Source: Thermincola ferriacetica (GTDB lineage: Bacteria; Bacillota; Thermincolia; Thermincolales; Thermincolaceae). From it: a DNA stretch of 54,145 nucleotides. Positions 33,219-42,154 of this stretch are shown here, piece after piece (position 1 is the first letter of the stretch; each line of letters starts with the position of its first letter). Below the pieces are notes generated by a model that made no database searches, had not been told where the DNA came from, and was given only the letters and a program-made list of their open reading frames with translations. Where the stretch lies: positions 1 to 54,145 of the forward strand of contig NZ_LGTE01000022.1 of NCBI RefSeq assembly GCF_001263415.1. Reading direction: 5' to 3'. The position numbers were made by a program, and so were the translations under genes.

Positions 33219-34664
33219 ATGCAACAATTTACCAGGTTTTTTACAGATGAACAACGTGTGCGGATTCACGAGGCTTCTCTGGAGATCCTCGAAAATGTTG
33301 GTCTTTTGGTCCGCAACAAAAAGGCGCGCGAAATTTTTGCCAAACACGGGTGCGAAGTGGACAACCAGACAACCCTGGTGAAAATTCCGCGCAAAATCGT
33401 TGAAGAATGTCGAAAGTCTTTTGTCCCTACTTATACCTTTACAGCTCAAGACCCGCAGTATGATGTTACCTTGCCTGGGGACAGGCCGGTGGTGGTAACA
33501 GGAAGCTCTGCTCCGAACATCATAGACCCCATTACCGGGGAAGAAAGGCGCGCAACTTCTGCCGACATAGCCAACATAGCTTATCTGATTAACGAACTGC
33601 CTGGCTTTGACGTATTTTCTATTTCCACTCTGGCTGAAGATGCTCCTAAAGGCCAGTTCAGTTTATCCCGTTTCTACCCGGCATTGAAGAACTGCAAGAA
33701 ACCTGTTCGTAGCAACACTCCGAGTATTGCAGACCTTGAGCAGGTTTTAGAACTGGGTTACCTGATAGCCGGCAGCAAGGAAGCTTATATGGAGCGCCCC
33801 TTTATTAACCATCACTATTGTCCGGTAGTATCTCCGTTGACTATGGATGTGGAATCAACGGAGGCTGTAATATACCTAACTGAAATGGGCCTTCCTGTAT
33901 ACGGTACGATAGTTCCGAACGCTGGGATGACCTCACCGATGACAATGATGGGAACCTTGGTTCTGGGTAATGCAGAATTCCTGGCTTTGGCTACCCTGAT
34001 TCAGCTTATCCGTCCAGGAGCTCCAATGATTTATGCCGTATTGTCCACTGTTGCAGACATGCGTACAGGAAACTATGCTCCCGGCGCTGTAGAAACAGGC
34101 ATTCTGCAGATGGCTCACACCGAAATGGCCAGGTTTTATAACGTACCATCCGGTGGTTATATTGGCTTAACTAATTCCCATGTAAATGATGCCCAGTCCG
34201 GTTATGAGACCGGTATTAATACCACCGCAGCCCTTTGTGCCGGAGCAGACCTCTTTAATATGGGCGGACTGCTGGGCAGCCTGATGGCCTTTGATTTTGC
34301 CAAGGCTGTAATTGACAACGAAATTGCTCTCATGCTCAAACGTATCAAGAGAGGCATGGAATTTAGCGAAGAAAACATGGCTCTCGACCTGATCAAGCAG
34401 GTAGGTCCGGGAGGTTCTTACATGGATCTTGAGCACACTATGGCCAATATGCGTACCACTGCTGTACTGCCCAAAGTTGCCAACCGTGACCCCAGAGGTC
34501 GTTGGGAAGATATGGGCCGTCCGGATGCTCATGCCCGTGCACTGAAGGAAGCTAAGAAAATATTGACCAAGGAAAACCCGGCCCGGTTCCCGGCAGAACT
34601 GGATGAAAAAATCCGGGCTCATTTCCCGGGCATAGTAGCAGGCGACGCCCGTTGGTATGAGTAA
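33219..34664 (+). CDS. MttB-family methyltransferase without pyrrolysine
   Basis: Corrinoid-dependent methyltransferase of 481 residues. Its C-terminal half aligns with the pyrrolysine enzyme: FYNVPSGGYIG-L-TNSHVNDAQ against FYNIPSWVAGG-Pyl-TDSKVPDPQ, so Leu317 sits where MttB has pyrrolysine. Members without pyrrolysine, such as the glycine betaine enzyme MtgB, demethylate quaternary amines. Immediate neighbours are its corrinoid protein and a methyltetrahydrofolate methyltransferase, a complete three-part module. Substrate could be glycine betaine, proline betaine, carnitine or a similar compound; not decidable from sequence. Confidence 0.9.
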   Translation: MQQFTRFFTDEQRVRIHEASLEILENVGLLVRNKKAREIFAKHGCEVDNQTTLVKIPRKIVEECRKSFVPTYTFTAQDPQYDVTLPGDRPVVVTGSSAPNIIDPITGEERRATSADIANIAYLINELPGFDVFSISTLAEDAPKGQFSLSRFYPALKNCKKPVRSNTPSIADLEQVLELGYLIAGSKEAYMERPFINHHYCPVVSPLTMDVESTEAVIYLTEMGLPVYGTIVPNAGMTSPMTMMGTLVLGNAEFLALATLIQLIRPGAPMIYAVLSTVADMRTGNYAPGAVETGILQMAHTEMARFYNVPSGGYIGLTNSHVNDAQSGYETGINTTAALCAGADLFNMGGLLGSLMAFDFAKAVIDNEIALMLKRIKRGMEFSEENMALDLIKQVGPGGSYMDLEHTMANMRTTAVLPKVANRDPRGRWEDMGRPDAHARALKEAKKILTKENPARFPAELDEKIRAHFPGIVAGDARWYE

Positions 34665-34721
34665 AACCTATTGTTTGCCAGGTATTTCACCGTAAATTTT
34701 TAAAAATAAGGAGCGATAAAC

Positions 34722-35348
34722 ATGAGCATTAAGGATATTTATCAGGCAGTAATTGATTTTAATAATGCAAAGGTTGTTGAGCTGGTTAAGCATGAACTGG
34801 CCAACGGGACTGATGTGTCAACCATTTTAAATGACGGCTTGATTGCAGCTATGGATGAAGTGGGCCGCCTTTTCAGCGAAGGAGAGCTATTTGTTCCGGA
34901 GATGCTGAGGTCTGCGCAGGCTATGAAGGCCGGTTTGGACGAATTAAAACCCCTCCTTGCTCAATCAGCGGCCAAATCCGCGGGGACCATTGTCATAGGT
35001 ACAGTTAAAGGTGACCTGCACGATATCGGCAAGAACCTGGTGGCTATGATGATGGAAGGTGCTGGATTTGACGTAATTGATTTGGGTGTTGACGTTGACA
35101 CAGAGAAGTTTGTGAAGACTGCCAAAGAAAAGAACGCCAACGTTATTTGTATGTCGGCTCTTCTTACTACTACGATGCCCGGTATGGAAGAAGTTATCAA
35201 GGCTGTCAAGGCTCAGGGCCTGGACATTAAGACTATGGTTGGAGGGGCGCCTGTCACCCAGGAGTTTGCCAATAAAATTGGAGCCGACGGTTATGCTGAA
35301 GATGCGCCAGGAGCTGTTGAAAAAGCCCGTGAATTGGCATCGGCATAA
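34722..35348 (+). CDS. Corrinoid protein (MtgC-like)
   Basis: Third methyl-carrier corrinoid protein, 208 residues, with DLHDIGK (cobalt ligand His100), VIDLGVDVD and SALLTTTMPGMEE. It starts 57 bases after the methyltransferase and 57 bases before the methyl-H4folate gene, with AAGGAGCGA upstream. It should carry the methyl from the enzyme at 33219 to the enzyme at 35406. Confidence 0.92.
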   Translation: MSIKDIYQAVIDFNNAKVVELVKHELANGTDVSTILNDGLIAAMDEVGRLFSEGELFVPEMLRSAQAMKAGLDELKPLLAQSAAKSAGTIVIGTVKGDLHDIGKNLVAMMMEGAGFDVIDLGVDVDTEKFVKTAKEKNANVICMSALLTTTMPGMEEVIKAVKAQGLDIKTMVGGAPVTQEFANKIGADGYAEDAPGAVEKARELASA

Positions 35349-35405
35349 GGAATAATGGCACGACCAGCACATTTATAAAAACTTACACACAGGAGGAATC
35401 GGTCA

Positions 35406-36203
35406 ATGATAGTAGTGGGAGAACTCATCAATGCCAGCCGCAAACCTATTAAAGAAGCTATTGAGACTCAAAATGCGGATTATATTAAGCAGATTGCCAA
35501 AGAACAACATGAAGCAGGCGCAAACTATATAGATGTTAATGCCGGTATCTTTGTGGGCAAAGAGCCTGAATACCTGCAGTGGCTGGTTAAAAATGTTCAG
35601 GAAGTGGTAGACGGGCCTTGCTGTATTGACAGCCCTGACCCGAAGGCTATTGAAGCGGCTCTTGCCGTGCACAAAGGAACCCCGATGATAAATTCCATAT
35701 CGCTGGAGAAAGAGCGTTATGATGCATTATTGCCGATTATCGCCGGTACCGATTACAAGGTAGTAGCTTTGTGTATGAGTGATGGCGGTATGCCTGAAAC
35801 TACAGAAGACAGGCTGAAAATTGCCGACGAACTGATTAACGGTCTGGTTAAAAACAACATTCCTATAGACAACATTTATGTAGACCCATTGGTTCAACCG
35901 ATAGGAACCAACAGCAATTTTGGCATTGAATTTCTCAACGCCGTAGAAGCTATTATGACCAGGTTTAAAGGAGTTCATACCATGTGCGGGTTGTCAAACA
36001 TTTCCTACGGTTTGCCTAACCGTAAATTCCTGAACCAGGCCTTTGCCATAATGGCTATTGCCAAGGGACTTGACGGTCTGATTATCAACCCGCTGGACAA
36101 GCAAATGATGGCCGGTCTTATTGCTGCTGAAGCTTTGGCCGGAAGAGACGATTTCTGTTGCAATTACCTTGGCGCATTCCGTGCAGGTAAATTTGAATTC
36201 TAA
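35406..36203 (+). CDS. Methylcobamide:tetrahydrofolate methyltransferase (MtgA-like)
   Basis: Pterin-binding TIM-barrel methyltransferase, 265 residues. Characteristic text is VVGELINASRKPIKEAI, DVNAGI, CIDSPDPKAIEAAL, DPLVQPIGTNS and GLSNISYGLPNR. It moves methyl groups from the corrinoid protein to tetrahydrofolate (compare AcsE and MtgA), which feeds the Wood-Ljungdahl pathway. AGGAGG precedes the ATG. Followed by a terminator at 36257. Confidence 0.92.
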   Translation: MIVVGELINASRKPIKEAIETQNADYIKQIAKEQHEAGANYIDVNAGIFVGKEPEYLQWLVKNVQEVVDGPCCIDSPDPKAIEAALAVHKGTPMINSISLEKERYDALLPIIAGTDYKVVALCMSDGGMPETTEDRLKIADELINGLVKNNIPIDNIYVDPLVQPIGTNSNFGIEFLNAVEAIMTRFKGVHTMCGLSNISYGLPNRKFLNQAFAIMAIAKGLDGLIINPLDKQMMAGLIAAEALAGRDDFCCNYLGAFRAGKFEF

Positions 36204-36256
36204 AAAACAAATTTTTGCTATCTAGAACCCTACTTAGCTCCTTTTCTTCTTGTCAT

Positions 36257-36291
36257 TCCCCTTCCTCTACTGAGTAAGGGGATCTTTTTTC
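36257..36291 (+). terminator. Rho-independent terminator
   Basis: TCCCCTT / AAGGGGA stem with a 12-base loop, followed by TCTTTTTT. It ends the methyltransferase operon. Confidence 0.8.
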
Positions 36292-36294
36292 AGT

Positions 36295-36323
36295 TTTTAG
36301 CCAGGACATAAAAATGGTATAAT
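36295..36323 (+). promoter_or_regulatory. Sigma-A promoter before the HAD gene
   Basis: A perfect TATAAT (36318-36323) with a weak -35 (TTTTAG) 17 bases upstream, directly after the terminator. Confidence 0.45.
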
Positions 36324-36356
36324 TATTTATGTTCATAAAACAAACCGGGAGGCGCT

Positions 36357-37001
36357 TTGGAGATGGCTTTGGTGATGTTTGATTATGACGGGGTCATTGT
36401 AGACTCCCTTGCACAGTTTACCAACAATTTTATTAGGGCTTGCCGGGAAAACGGCTTTCTTGGGTTGAAAAGTCAGGAGGATGCGCTGGCTCTTTTTGAC
36501 GGCAATGTTTATGAAACGTTAGCCCGTTTTGGTGTAGATGCCGTTACTATAAATAAAATTCTGGTTCGCTATGAAGAACTGGCCAAAGGATATTTAGACA
36601 AAATCCGGCTCTTCCCCGGCATGGGACAGGCATTAGAGAGAATAGCCGAACAAAATACTATTTATATCATCACCTCCAACATATCCAGCGTCCCCGTAAA
36701 GGTACTGGGTAAGCACGGTATCAGTTGTTTTAAGGAGGTACTCGGGGCCGAAAAGGAAAAAAGCAAAATAAAAAAGATACAATCCACTATTAAAAAACAT
36801 CCAGAATTACCCGCTTTTTACGTGGGAGATACCCGAGGAGACATCATCGAAGGTAGAGAGGGCGGTGCCAGTACCGTCGGAGTTGCATGGGGATGGCACG
36901 GAGCTCAAAAACTCAAAGAAGTTTTTCCTGATTATTTAGTGGAGACTCCGGAGGAACTTGCGGAATTATTATCAGAGAAGAGCAAGCAATCGGAAGAATA
37001 A
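36357..37001 (+). CDS. HAD-family phosphatase (phosphoglycolate-phosphatase-like)
   Basis: Haloacid dehalogenase-type hydrolase of 214 residues. Motif I is DYDGVIVDS (8-16 region), motif II is ITSN, and motif IV is YVGDTRGDI. A helical cap lies between. The TTG at 36357 has GGGAGG 5 bases upstream; an ATG two codons later is possible. Its substrate is unknown. It precedes the RamA-like gene by about 40 bases. Confidence 0.85.
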   Translation: MEMALVMFDYDGVIVDSLAQFTNNFIRACRENGFLGLKSQEDALALFDGNVYETLARFGVDAVTINKILVRYEELAKGYLDKIRLFPGMGQALERIAEQNTIYIITSNISSVPVKVLGKHGISCFKEVLGAEKEKSKIKKIQSTIKKHPELPAFYVGDTRGDIIEGREGGASTVGVAWGWHGAQKLKEVFPDYLVETPEELAELLSEKSKQSEE

Positions 37002-37042
37002 CAAAAATACAACCGGGTTAACCGGAAGAAGGGGCAGGAGAA

Positions 37043-38668
37043 ATGGCTGTGAATAAAAACCTTTATGAGATAACCTTTCATCCTTTAAAATTGTCAGTAA
37101 AAATCCCCGCCGGTATTTCTGTTCTGGAAGCGGCGCTACAAAATAACATACCTTTGGAGGGTCCATGTAACGGTAAAGGTACCTGTGGAAAGTGCCGGGT
37201 CCGGTATAAAGGAAGGCTCTCCGCACCCACCGAAACGGAAACAAGGATTCTGGGGCCAAAAGTTGGTTCCGGATGGCGGCTTGCCTGCCAGGCCAGGGTA
37301 ATGGGCGATGTAGAAATCTGGCTGGAAGAAAAACAGGCGTTTCATACCGTTGATGCTGGGCAGGCAAGTAATTATCCCTTTGATCCGCCGATATTATCCC
37401 GAGTGGCTTATAAAGAAACTATCTATGGAGTGGCAATAGATATTGGCACAACCAGTATCGTGGCTTCCCTGGTCGACCTAAAAAACGGGGGAAAAGAAAT
37501 AGGTGTTGCTTCCTGCCTGAACCCGCAGACTCAATATGGCGGAGACGTAATAACACGTATCACTTTTGCTCATCAGTCAGAAGAAAACACAAAAAAGCTG
37601 CAGAGCGCCGTTATTGATGGCATAAACCGATTAATCGGGGAACTGGTTGCTAAGACAAAGGTGGATCCAAGTGATATTCTACACATGACTGTAGCGGCAA
37701 ATACCACTATGCTGCATTTACTGGTGGGCATTGACCCCATACCTTTGGCCCGGGCGCCTTATAATCCCGTATTCATAGACTACAGGGAATACAAAGCTGC
37801 CGAACTCGGCATCAAAATAGCGTCCGATGCGGTAGTCAGCCTGCTGCCTTCCTTGTCAGCATTTGTAGGCGCTGATATTTTGGCAGGCATGATAGCCATT
37901 GATTACCATAAAGAAACGGCCCCTTCGTTGTTTGTCGATATCGGTACCAACGGTGAAATAGTAGCGAACGTAAAAGGCAAACTTGCAGCAACTTCCTCGG
38001 CAGCCGGCCCGGCTTTGGAGGGTATGAATATTCATCACGGCTGTAGAGCTGAGGATGGAGCCATATCTGAAGTAAAGATTAACGAAAAAGGAGAAGTAAT
38101 CGTTAAGTCAATCGGTACTGCGCCAAGAAAAGGCATTTGTGGGAGCGGGCTGGTGGATTTGGTGGCTGAGTTGGTTAAGTCGAAAGTTATCTTATCCAGC
38201 GGAAGTTTTGCCGGGACAGCAGATTTACCGCCGGTTCTTGGGGAACGGGTAATCGAATTTCAGGGGCAGAAAGCATTTTTGGTCGACCCGGAAGCGGGAA
38301 TAATTTTAACACAAAAAGATATCCGCCAGGTTCAACTGGCTAAAGCGGCCATCGCAGCGGCCATAGAAATCCTCTTTCAACGCCTGGAATTCGATATTAG
38401 AGAAGTGGAAAAGATTTATATTGCCGGCGCCTTTGGTTATCATTTAAAACCTGCGTCATTGAAAACTTTGGGCTTGTTGCCGGCAGGCCTGGGGGGCCAC
38501 ATTGCATTTGTGGGGAACACGGCCAAAGAGGGGGCGCGTCTTTGCCTGACAAGCAAGCTGGCCTTGGAGGAAATAGTGGCTGTACAGAAGAAAATAAATG
38601 CGGTAGAGCTTTCTTACGCGCCTGAATTTATGGATAATTATGTGCAACAGATGAATTTTCCCGATTAA
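37043..38668 (+). CDS. RamA-like corrinoid reductive activator (2Fe-2S, DUF4445)
   Basis: ATP-dependent activator that re-reduces Co(II) corrinoid proteins to Co(I). The 541 residues have an N-terminal plant-type ferredoxin domain with C42, C48, C51 and C82, then an ASKHA-type domain with GVAIDIGTTSIVASL, VDIGTNGEI and YIAGAFGYHL. Family members such as RACE proteins and bacterial RamA homologues occur beside methylamine and O-demethylase genes. One such activator could serve all three corrinoid proteins here. GGGGCAGGAG precedes the ATG. Confidence 0.92.
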   Translation: MAVNKNLYEITFHPLKLSVKIPAGISVLEAALQNNIPLEGPCNGKGTCGKCRVRYKGRLSAPTETETRILGPKVGSGWRLACQARVMGDVEIWLEEKQAFHTVDAGQASNYPFDPPILSRVAYKETIYGVAIDIGTTSIVASLVDLKNGGKEIGVASCLNPQTQYGGDVITRITFAHQSEENTKKLQSAVIDGINRLIGELVAKTKVDPSDILHMTVAANTTMLHLLVGIDPIPLARAPYNPVFIDYREYKAAELGIKIASDAVVSLLPSLSAFVGADILAGMIAIDYHKETAPSLFVDIGTNGEIVANVKGKLAATSSAAGPALEGMNIHHGCRAEDGAISEVKINEKGEVIVKSIGTAPRKGICGSGLVDLVAELVKSKVILSSGSFAGTADLPPVLGERVIEFQGQKAFLVDPEAGIILTQKDIRQVQLAKAAIAAAIEILFQRLEFDIREVEKIYIAGAFGYHLKPASLKTLGLLPAGLGGHIAFVGNTAKEGARLCLTSKLALEEIVAVQKKINAVELSYAPEFMDNYVQQMNFPD

Positions 38669-38716
38669 CCAGAATACGCCGGGCAAAAATTTATCTAATA
38701 TCTATGTGATGCAGAA

Positions 38717-38745
38717 TTTACAAAAGTTTTTCCCGGTGATATAAT
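38717..38745 (+). promoter_or_regulatory. Sigma-A promoter of the thiamine operon
   Basis: TTTACA, 17 bases, TATAAT, placing the transcription start about 30 bases before the TPP riboswitch. Confidence 0.8.
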
Positions 38746-38783
38746 AAATTCAATAATTATTTATCCAAAACATAATATTGTAT

Positions 38784-38876
38784 TAGGGGAGCCGGGAGAG
38801 CCCGGCTGAGAGGGTACCCAAAATGTACCGACCCTTGAACCTGATCTGGGTAATGCCAGCGTAGGGAATAGCTTTG
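38784..38876 (+). ncRNA. TPP riboswitch
   Basis: The thi-box core CTGAGAGGGTACCC, then ACCCTTGAACCTGATCTGGG and TAATGCCAGCGTAGGGAA, are nearly identical to the consensus aptamer. It precedes thiamine uptake genes and is followed by a strong terminator at 38905-38936, so thiamine pyrophosphate should shut transcription off. Confidence 0.96.
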
Positions 38877-38904
38877 CATGGTCAACGCTTGTTTTTTTAA
38901 GTAT

Positions 38905-38936
38905 AAAAAGGCTGCCTTACGGCAGCCTTTTTGGCC
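38905..38936 (+). terminator. Terminator of the TPP riboswitch
   Basis: AAAAAGGCTGCC-TTAC-GGCAGCCTTTTT, a 12-bp stem and 4-base loop ending in T. It lies about 30 bases past the aptamer and is the likely ligand-controlled terminator. Confidence 0.85.
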
Positions 38937-38992
38937 TTGAAATTAAACCGGCGTTTATATTTCGTACAGTGATTCGTATAAAGAAAGCTAAA

Positions 38993-39080
38993 GCCGGCGC
39001 TTTGCGCCGGCAGAGAGTTTTTTGGGGCGTCTATTATGGCATTAAGCGCACGCATAAACCCAGCAGTGCGCTTTTACTTT
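38993..39080 (+). terminator. Two further terminator-like hairpins in the thi leader
   Basis: GCCGGCGC-TTT-GCGCCGGC (38993-39011) is followed by AGAGAGTTTTTT, and AAGCGCAC...GTGCGCTT (39044-39073) by TTACTTTTA. They stand between the riboswitch terminator and the first thi gene. Confidence 0.6.
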
Positions 39081-39148
39081 TATTTAATATAAACAGATTT
39101 TTTCGATGGAAAGAGAGGCTTGTATCATACCTGAAAGGGGGGAAAGTA

Positions 39149-39436
39149 ATGCCAGTGGTCAATGTAGGGTTTCAGGTGCTTCCTAAAGTGGCAGATGATA
39201 AAGTTTATGCTGTCGTTGATAAGGCTATCGAAGTGGTCCAAAAGTCTGGCGTCAAATACGAAGTCGGGGCTATGGAAACAGTTATGGAAGGGGAGCTGGA
39301 CCATTTGATTGAGATAGTCAAAAAGGCCCAGGAGGTCTGCGTTGAAGCTGGGGCTTCCGAAGTTATGACCTACATAAAAATTCATTATCGTCCGGAAGGG
39401 GTTTCCATGGATGAAAAACTTGCCAAATACAGATAG
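39149..39436 (+). CDS. Thiamine-binding protein (MTH1187/YkoF family)
   Basis: Small ferredoxin-like protein of 95 residues of the Thiamine_BP family. Recognisable text: VNVGFQVLPKV and YEVGAMETVMEGELDHLIEIVKKA. The ATG at 39149 is preceded by AAAGGGGGGAAAG; an in-frame ATG at 38969 would run through the leader hairpins. Its end overlaps the permease start by 26 bases. Probably binds thiamine or its pyrimidine part for the transporter. Confidence 0.88.
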   Translation: MPVVNVGFQVLPKVADDKVYAVVDKAIEVVQKSGVKYEVGAMETVMEGELDHLIEIVKKAQEVCVEAGASEVMTYIKIHYRPEGVSMDEKLAKYR

Positions 39437-40220
39437 GAGATTTAGCTTTTGGGCAGGATGGAAAGAACAATGGCTGTCCGTTTTGCTTCCGGGCCTGACC
39501 CTCTTTTTGCTTCTTGTGTTTTGGGAAATCTTTGTCCGGCAGGCGGCAATAGAAAAATGGCTATTGCCAAGCCCCTTACAAATCGTCCAATCCCTTTGGC
39601 AGTCAAAAGAACTAATTTTGCAGCACAGCCTGCAAACCCTTGCAGAAACAGCGTTGGGTTTTATAGTTGCTGTAGCAGCCGGCATCACTGCAGCTACTCT
39701 CATTGATTTATCCACCCTTTTACGAAAAGCCGTCTATCCGTTGCTGGTAATTTCGCAGACCATACCCATTATTGCCGTTGCCCCTCTTTTTATTATCTGG
39801 TTTGGTTACGGGTTACTCCCCAAAGTTGTTGTGGTTGCCCTGGTCTGCTTCTTCCCGATAACCGTCAACCTGGCAGACGGTTACCGCCAGGTTGACCCCG
39901 AGATGCTGCGGCTTATGGCGGCTTGGGGGGCAACCAGAAGCCAGGTTTTTCGCATAGTGAAAATACCTGCTGCCATGCCCTTTTTTTTCTCGGGTTTGCG
40001 CATCGCAGGGACATACAGTGTAATGGGAGCGGTAATTGGGGAATGGCTTGGATCAAGCAAGGGCCTAGGGATACTGATGACCCGTTCTTCCCAGTCGTTT
40101 TTAACGGACCGGGTATTTGCTACTATCATGGTTATTTCTCTACTCAGCCTGTTGGTTATAGCGCTGATTGAAGGTTTGGCCCGGGTGGTTATGCCGTGGT
40201 ATTACAGGCGGGGAGAGTAA
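39411..40220 (+). CDS. thiX: ThiX-type ABC transporter permease
   Basis: Inner-membrane permease of 269 residues with about six hydrophobic helices and the EAA-type loop (MAAWGATRSQVFRIVKIPAAMP). It resembles SsuC/TauC-type permeases of the NitT/TauT family. Its place after a TPP riboswitch and before a THI5-like binding protein supports uptake of a thiamine precursor such as HMP. Confidence 0.9.
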   Translation: MKNLPNTDRRFSFWAGWKEQWLSVLLPGLTLFLLLVFWEIFVRQAAIEKWLLPSPLQIVQSLWQSKELILQHSLQTLAETALGFIVAVAAGITAATLIDLSTLLRKAVYPLLVISQTIPIIAVAPLFIIWFGYGLLPKVVVVALVCFFPITVNLADGYRQVDPEMLRLMAAWGATRSQVFRIVKIPAAMPFFFSGLRIAGTYSVMGAVIGEWLGSSKGLGILMTRSSQSFLTDRVFATIMVISLLSLLVIALIEGLARVVMPWYYRRGE

Positions 40221-40250
40221 AAATGTAGAGCTACAGGAGGAGATAAGGAA

Positions 40251-41273
40251 ATGGCAAAAAGCATTTACCATGTAATGAAAAGGTTTCTCATAATATCTCT
40301 TTTACCGGCCCTGGTGGTTACCGGCTGCACAAAAAGCAACCTGTCCGAAAAGGCCGGAAAAGACAAAAAAGCAGCCCTCAAAAAAGTTACCATAATGCTG
40401 GATTGGATGCCAAATACAAATCATACGGGCCTTTATGTGGCCAAAGACAAGGGCTTTTATAAAGCGCAGGGCCTGGATGTAGAAATTATACAACCAGGGG
40501 AGGGAACAACCGCCGACCAATTGGTGGCTGCAGGCAAAGCAGATTTCGGCATCAGTTACCAGGAGAGTGTAACCCAGGCCAGAGCCACCGGTATTCCTTT
40601 AGTTTCCATTGCAGCAGTTATTCAGCATAATACTTCTGCTTTTGCCTCCCTAAAAAAAGATAATATTACATCGGTAAAAGATTTTGAGGGGAAACGCTAT
40701 GGCGGATGGGGTTCGCCGGTAGAAGAGGCAGTGCTTAAAGCCATAATGACAAAGGCGGGGGCAGACTATGCTAAATTGAAAAATATAACTCTCGGAGCAA
40801 CTGACTTTTTTACTTCTATTGGAAAAGACGCGGATATCGAGTGGATTTACTATGGATGGGACGGGATTGAGGCCAAACGCCGCGGCATAGAGCTAAACCT
40901 CCTTATGGTTAAGGACCTTGACCCGGCGCTGGATTATTACACACCGGTTATAGTTACCAACGAAAAACATATTGCGGAACAGAAAGAACTGGTGCAAAAA
41001 TTTGTGAAGGCTACTGCCCAAGGGTATGAATTTGCTATTATGAACCCTGCAGAAGCTGCAAAAATACTTTTGAAAAACGCGCCGGAATTAAACCCTGAAT
41101 TGGTTAAGGCCAGCCAGGAGTGGTTAAGTAAGAAATATCAGGATGACGCCGAAAAATGGGGTATCCAAAAAGAAGAAGTATGGAACAGGTATGCCCGTTG
41201 GATGTATGACCGCCAACTTATTCCCAGGATGATTGAACCCCAAAAAGCCTTTACGAATGAATTCCTCCCTTAA
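40251..41273 (+). CDS. thiY: ThiY-type substrate-binding lipoprotein (NMT1/THI5-like)
   Basis: Periplasmic-type binding protein of 340 residues anchored by a lipobox VTGC with Cys26 after a hydrophobic signal sequence. The NMT1/THI5-like domain begins near residue 46 (VTIMLDWMPNTNHTGLYVAKDKGF), which is diagnostic for pyrimidine-precursor binding. Preceded by AGGAGG. Confidence 0.92.
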   Translation: MAKSIYHVMKRFLIISLLPALVVTGCTKSNLSEKAGKDKKAALKKVTIMLDWMPNTNHTGLYVAKDKGFYKAQGLDVEIIQPGEGTTADQLVAAGKADFGISYQESVTQARATGIPLVSIAAVIQHNTSAFASLKKDNITSVKDFEGKRYGGWGSPVEEAVLKAIMTKAGADYAKLKNITLGATDFFTSIGKDADIEWIYYGWDGIEAKRRGIELNLLMVKDLDPALDYYTPVIVTNEKHIAEQKELVQKFVKATAQGYEFAIMNPAEAAKILLKNAPELNPELVKASQEWLSKKYQDDAEKWGIQKEEVWNRYARWMYDRQLIPRMIEPQKAFTNEFLP

Positions 41274-41341
41274 AGTTTTAAGGAGGTAACAGTTTTTCAG
41301 GGAGATAAAGAAGCAAATTTTTACGGTAGGTGAGGCTAAAA

Positions 41342-42154
41342 GTGCCGGGGTACAAGCTGGAAGTTAAGGGGCTGAGTAAAACATTTGATGGTCATGGAAA
41401 ATTATCGATTGTAGCCTTGCAGGAGGTTTCGCTTTTTGTGCGGGAAGGGGAATTTGTCAGCCTGATTGGCCCGAGCGGCTGCGGGAAAAGCACGTTGCTC
41501 GATATAGTGGCCGGGTTAACCCGGCCTGATGAAGGGGATGTATTATTAGATGGTGCTTCCATTGTGGGGCTAAAAGGGAAAGTAAGCTATATGCCCCAAA
41601 AGGATGTGCTTTTTCCCTGGCGAACTGTGCTCGATAATGTGATTGTCCCCCTCGAAGTACAAGGAATTAACCGGAAAGAAGCCAGGGAAAAAGCCCTTTC
41701 ACTTTTGCCGGTTTTTGGGCTGGGGGATTTTTCTGACAAGTATCCTCCCGCCTTATCAGGCGGCATGCGGCAGAGAGCTGCTTTTTTGAGAACTTATTTA
41801 TGTGGTAGAGAAATACTGCTTCTGGACGAACCCTTCGGAAAACTTGATGCCCTAACCAGAAGACAGATGCAGCAATGGCTTTTAGATATATGGCAGAATT
41901 TTCAACACGCTGTTTTACTGGTTACCCACGATGTTGACGAAGCTATTATGTTATCTAATCGGATTTATGTCCTATCGGCCAGGCCGGGCCGGGTAATTGC
42001 CGAGGTAGAGGTTCCGTTGCCGAGGCCCAGACATGCCCAAATGGCCTTAAGCCAGGAATTCACGGAGATCAAGGCTAGACTTTTGAAAGCCCTTGAAGAA
42101 GGCAGTTTTGGTGAGGTGAGCAATAAAAAATGTTTAGTGATAAGCGCATCTTGA
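41342..42154 (+). CDS. thiZ: ThiZ-type ABC transporter ATPase
   Basis: ATP-binding subunit of 270 residues. Walker A GPSGCGKS, Q-loop text MPQKDVLFPW, signature ALSGGMRQR and Walker B EILLLDEP are present. GTG 41342 is chosen because GGTGAGG is 6 bases upstream; an in-frame GTG at 41330 is the alternative. Overlaps thiN by 25 bases. Confidence 0.92.
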   Translation: MPGYKLEVKGLSKTFDGHGKLSIVALQEVSLFVREGEFVSLIGPSGCGKSTLLDIVAGLTRPDEGDVLLDGASIVGLKGKVSYMPQKDVLFPWRTVLDNVIVPLEVQGINRKEAREKALSLLPVFGLGDFSDKYPPALSGGMRQRAAFLRTYLCGREILLLDEPFGKLDALTRRQMQQWLLDIWQNFQHAVLLVTHDVDEAIMLSNRIYVLSARPGRVIAEVEVPLPRPRHAQMALSQEFTEIKARLLKALEEGSFGEVSNKKCLVISAS

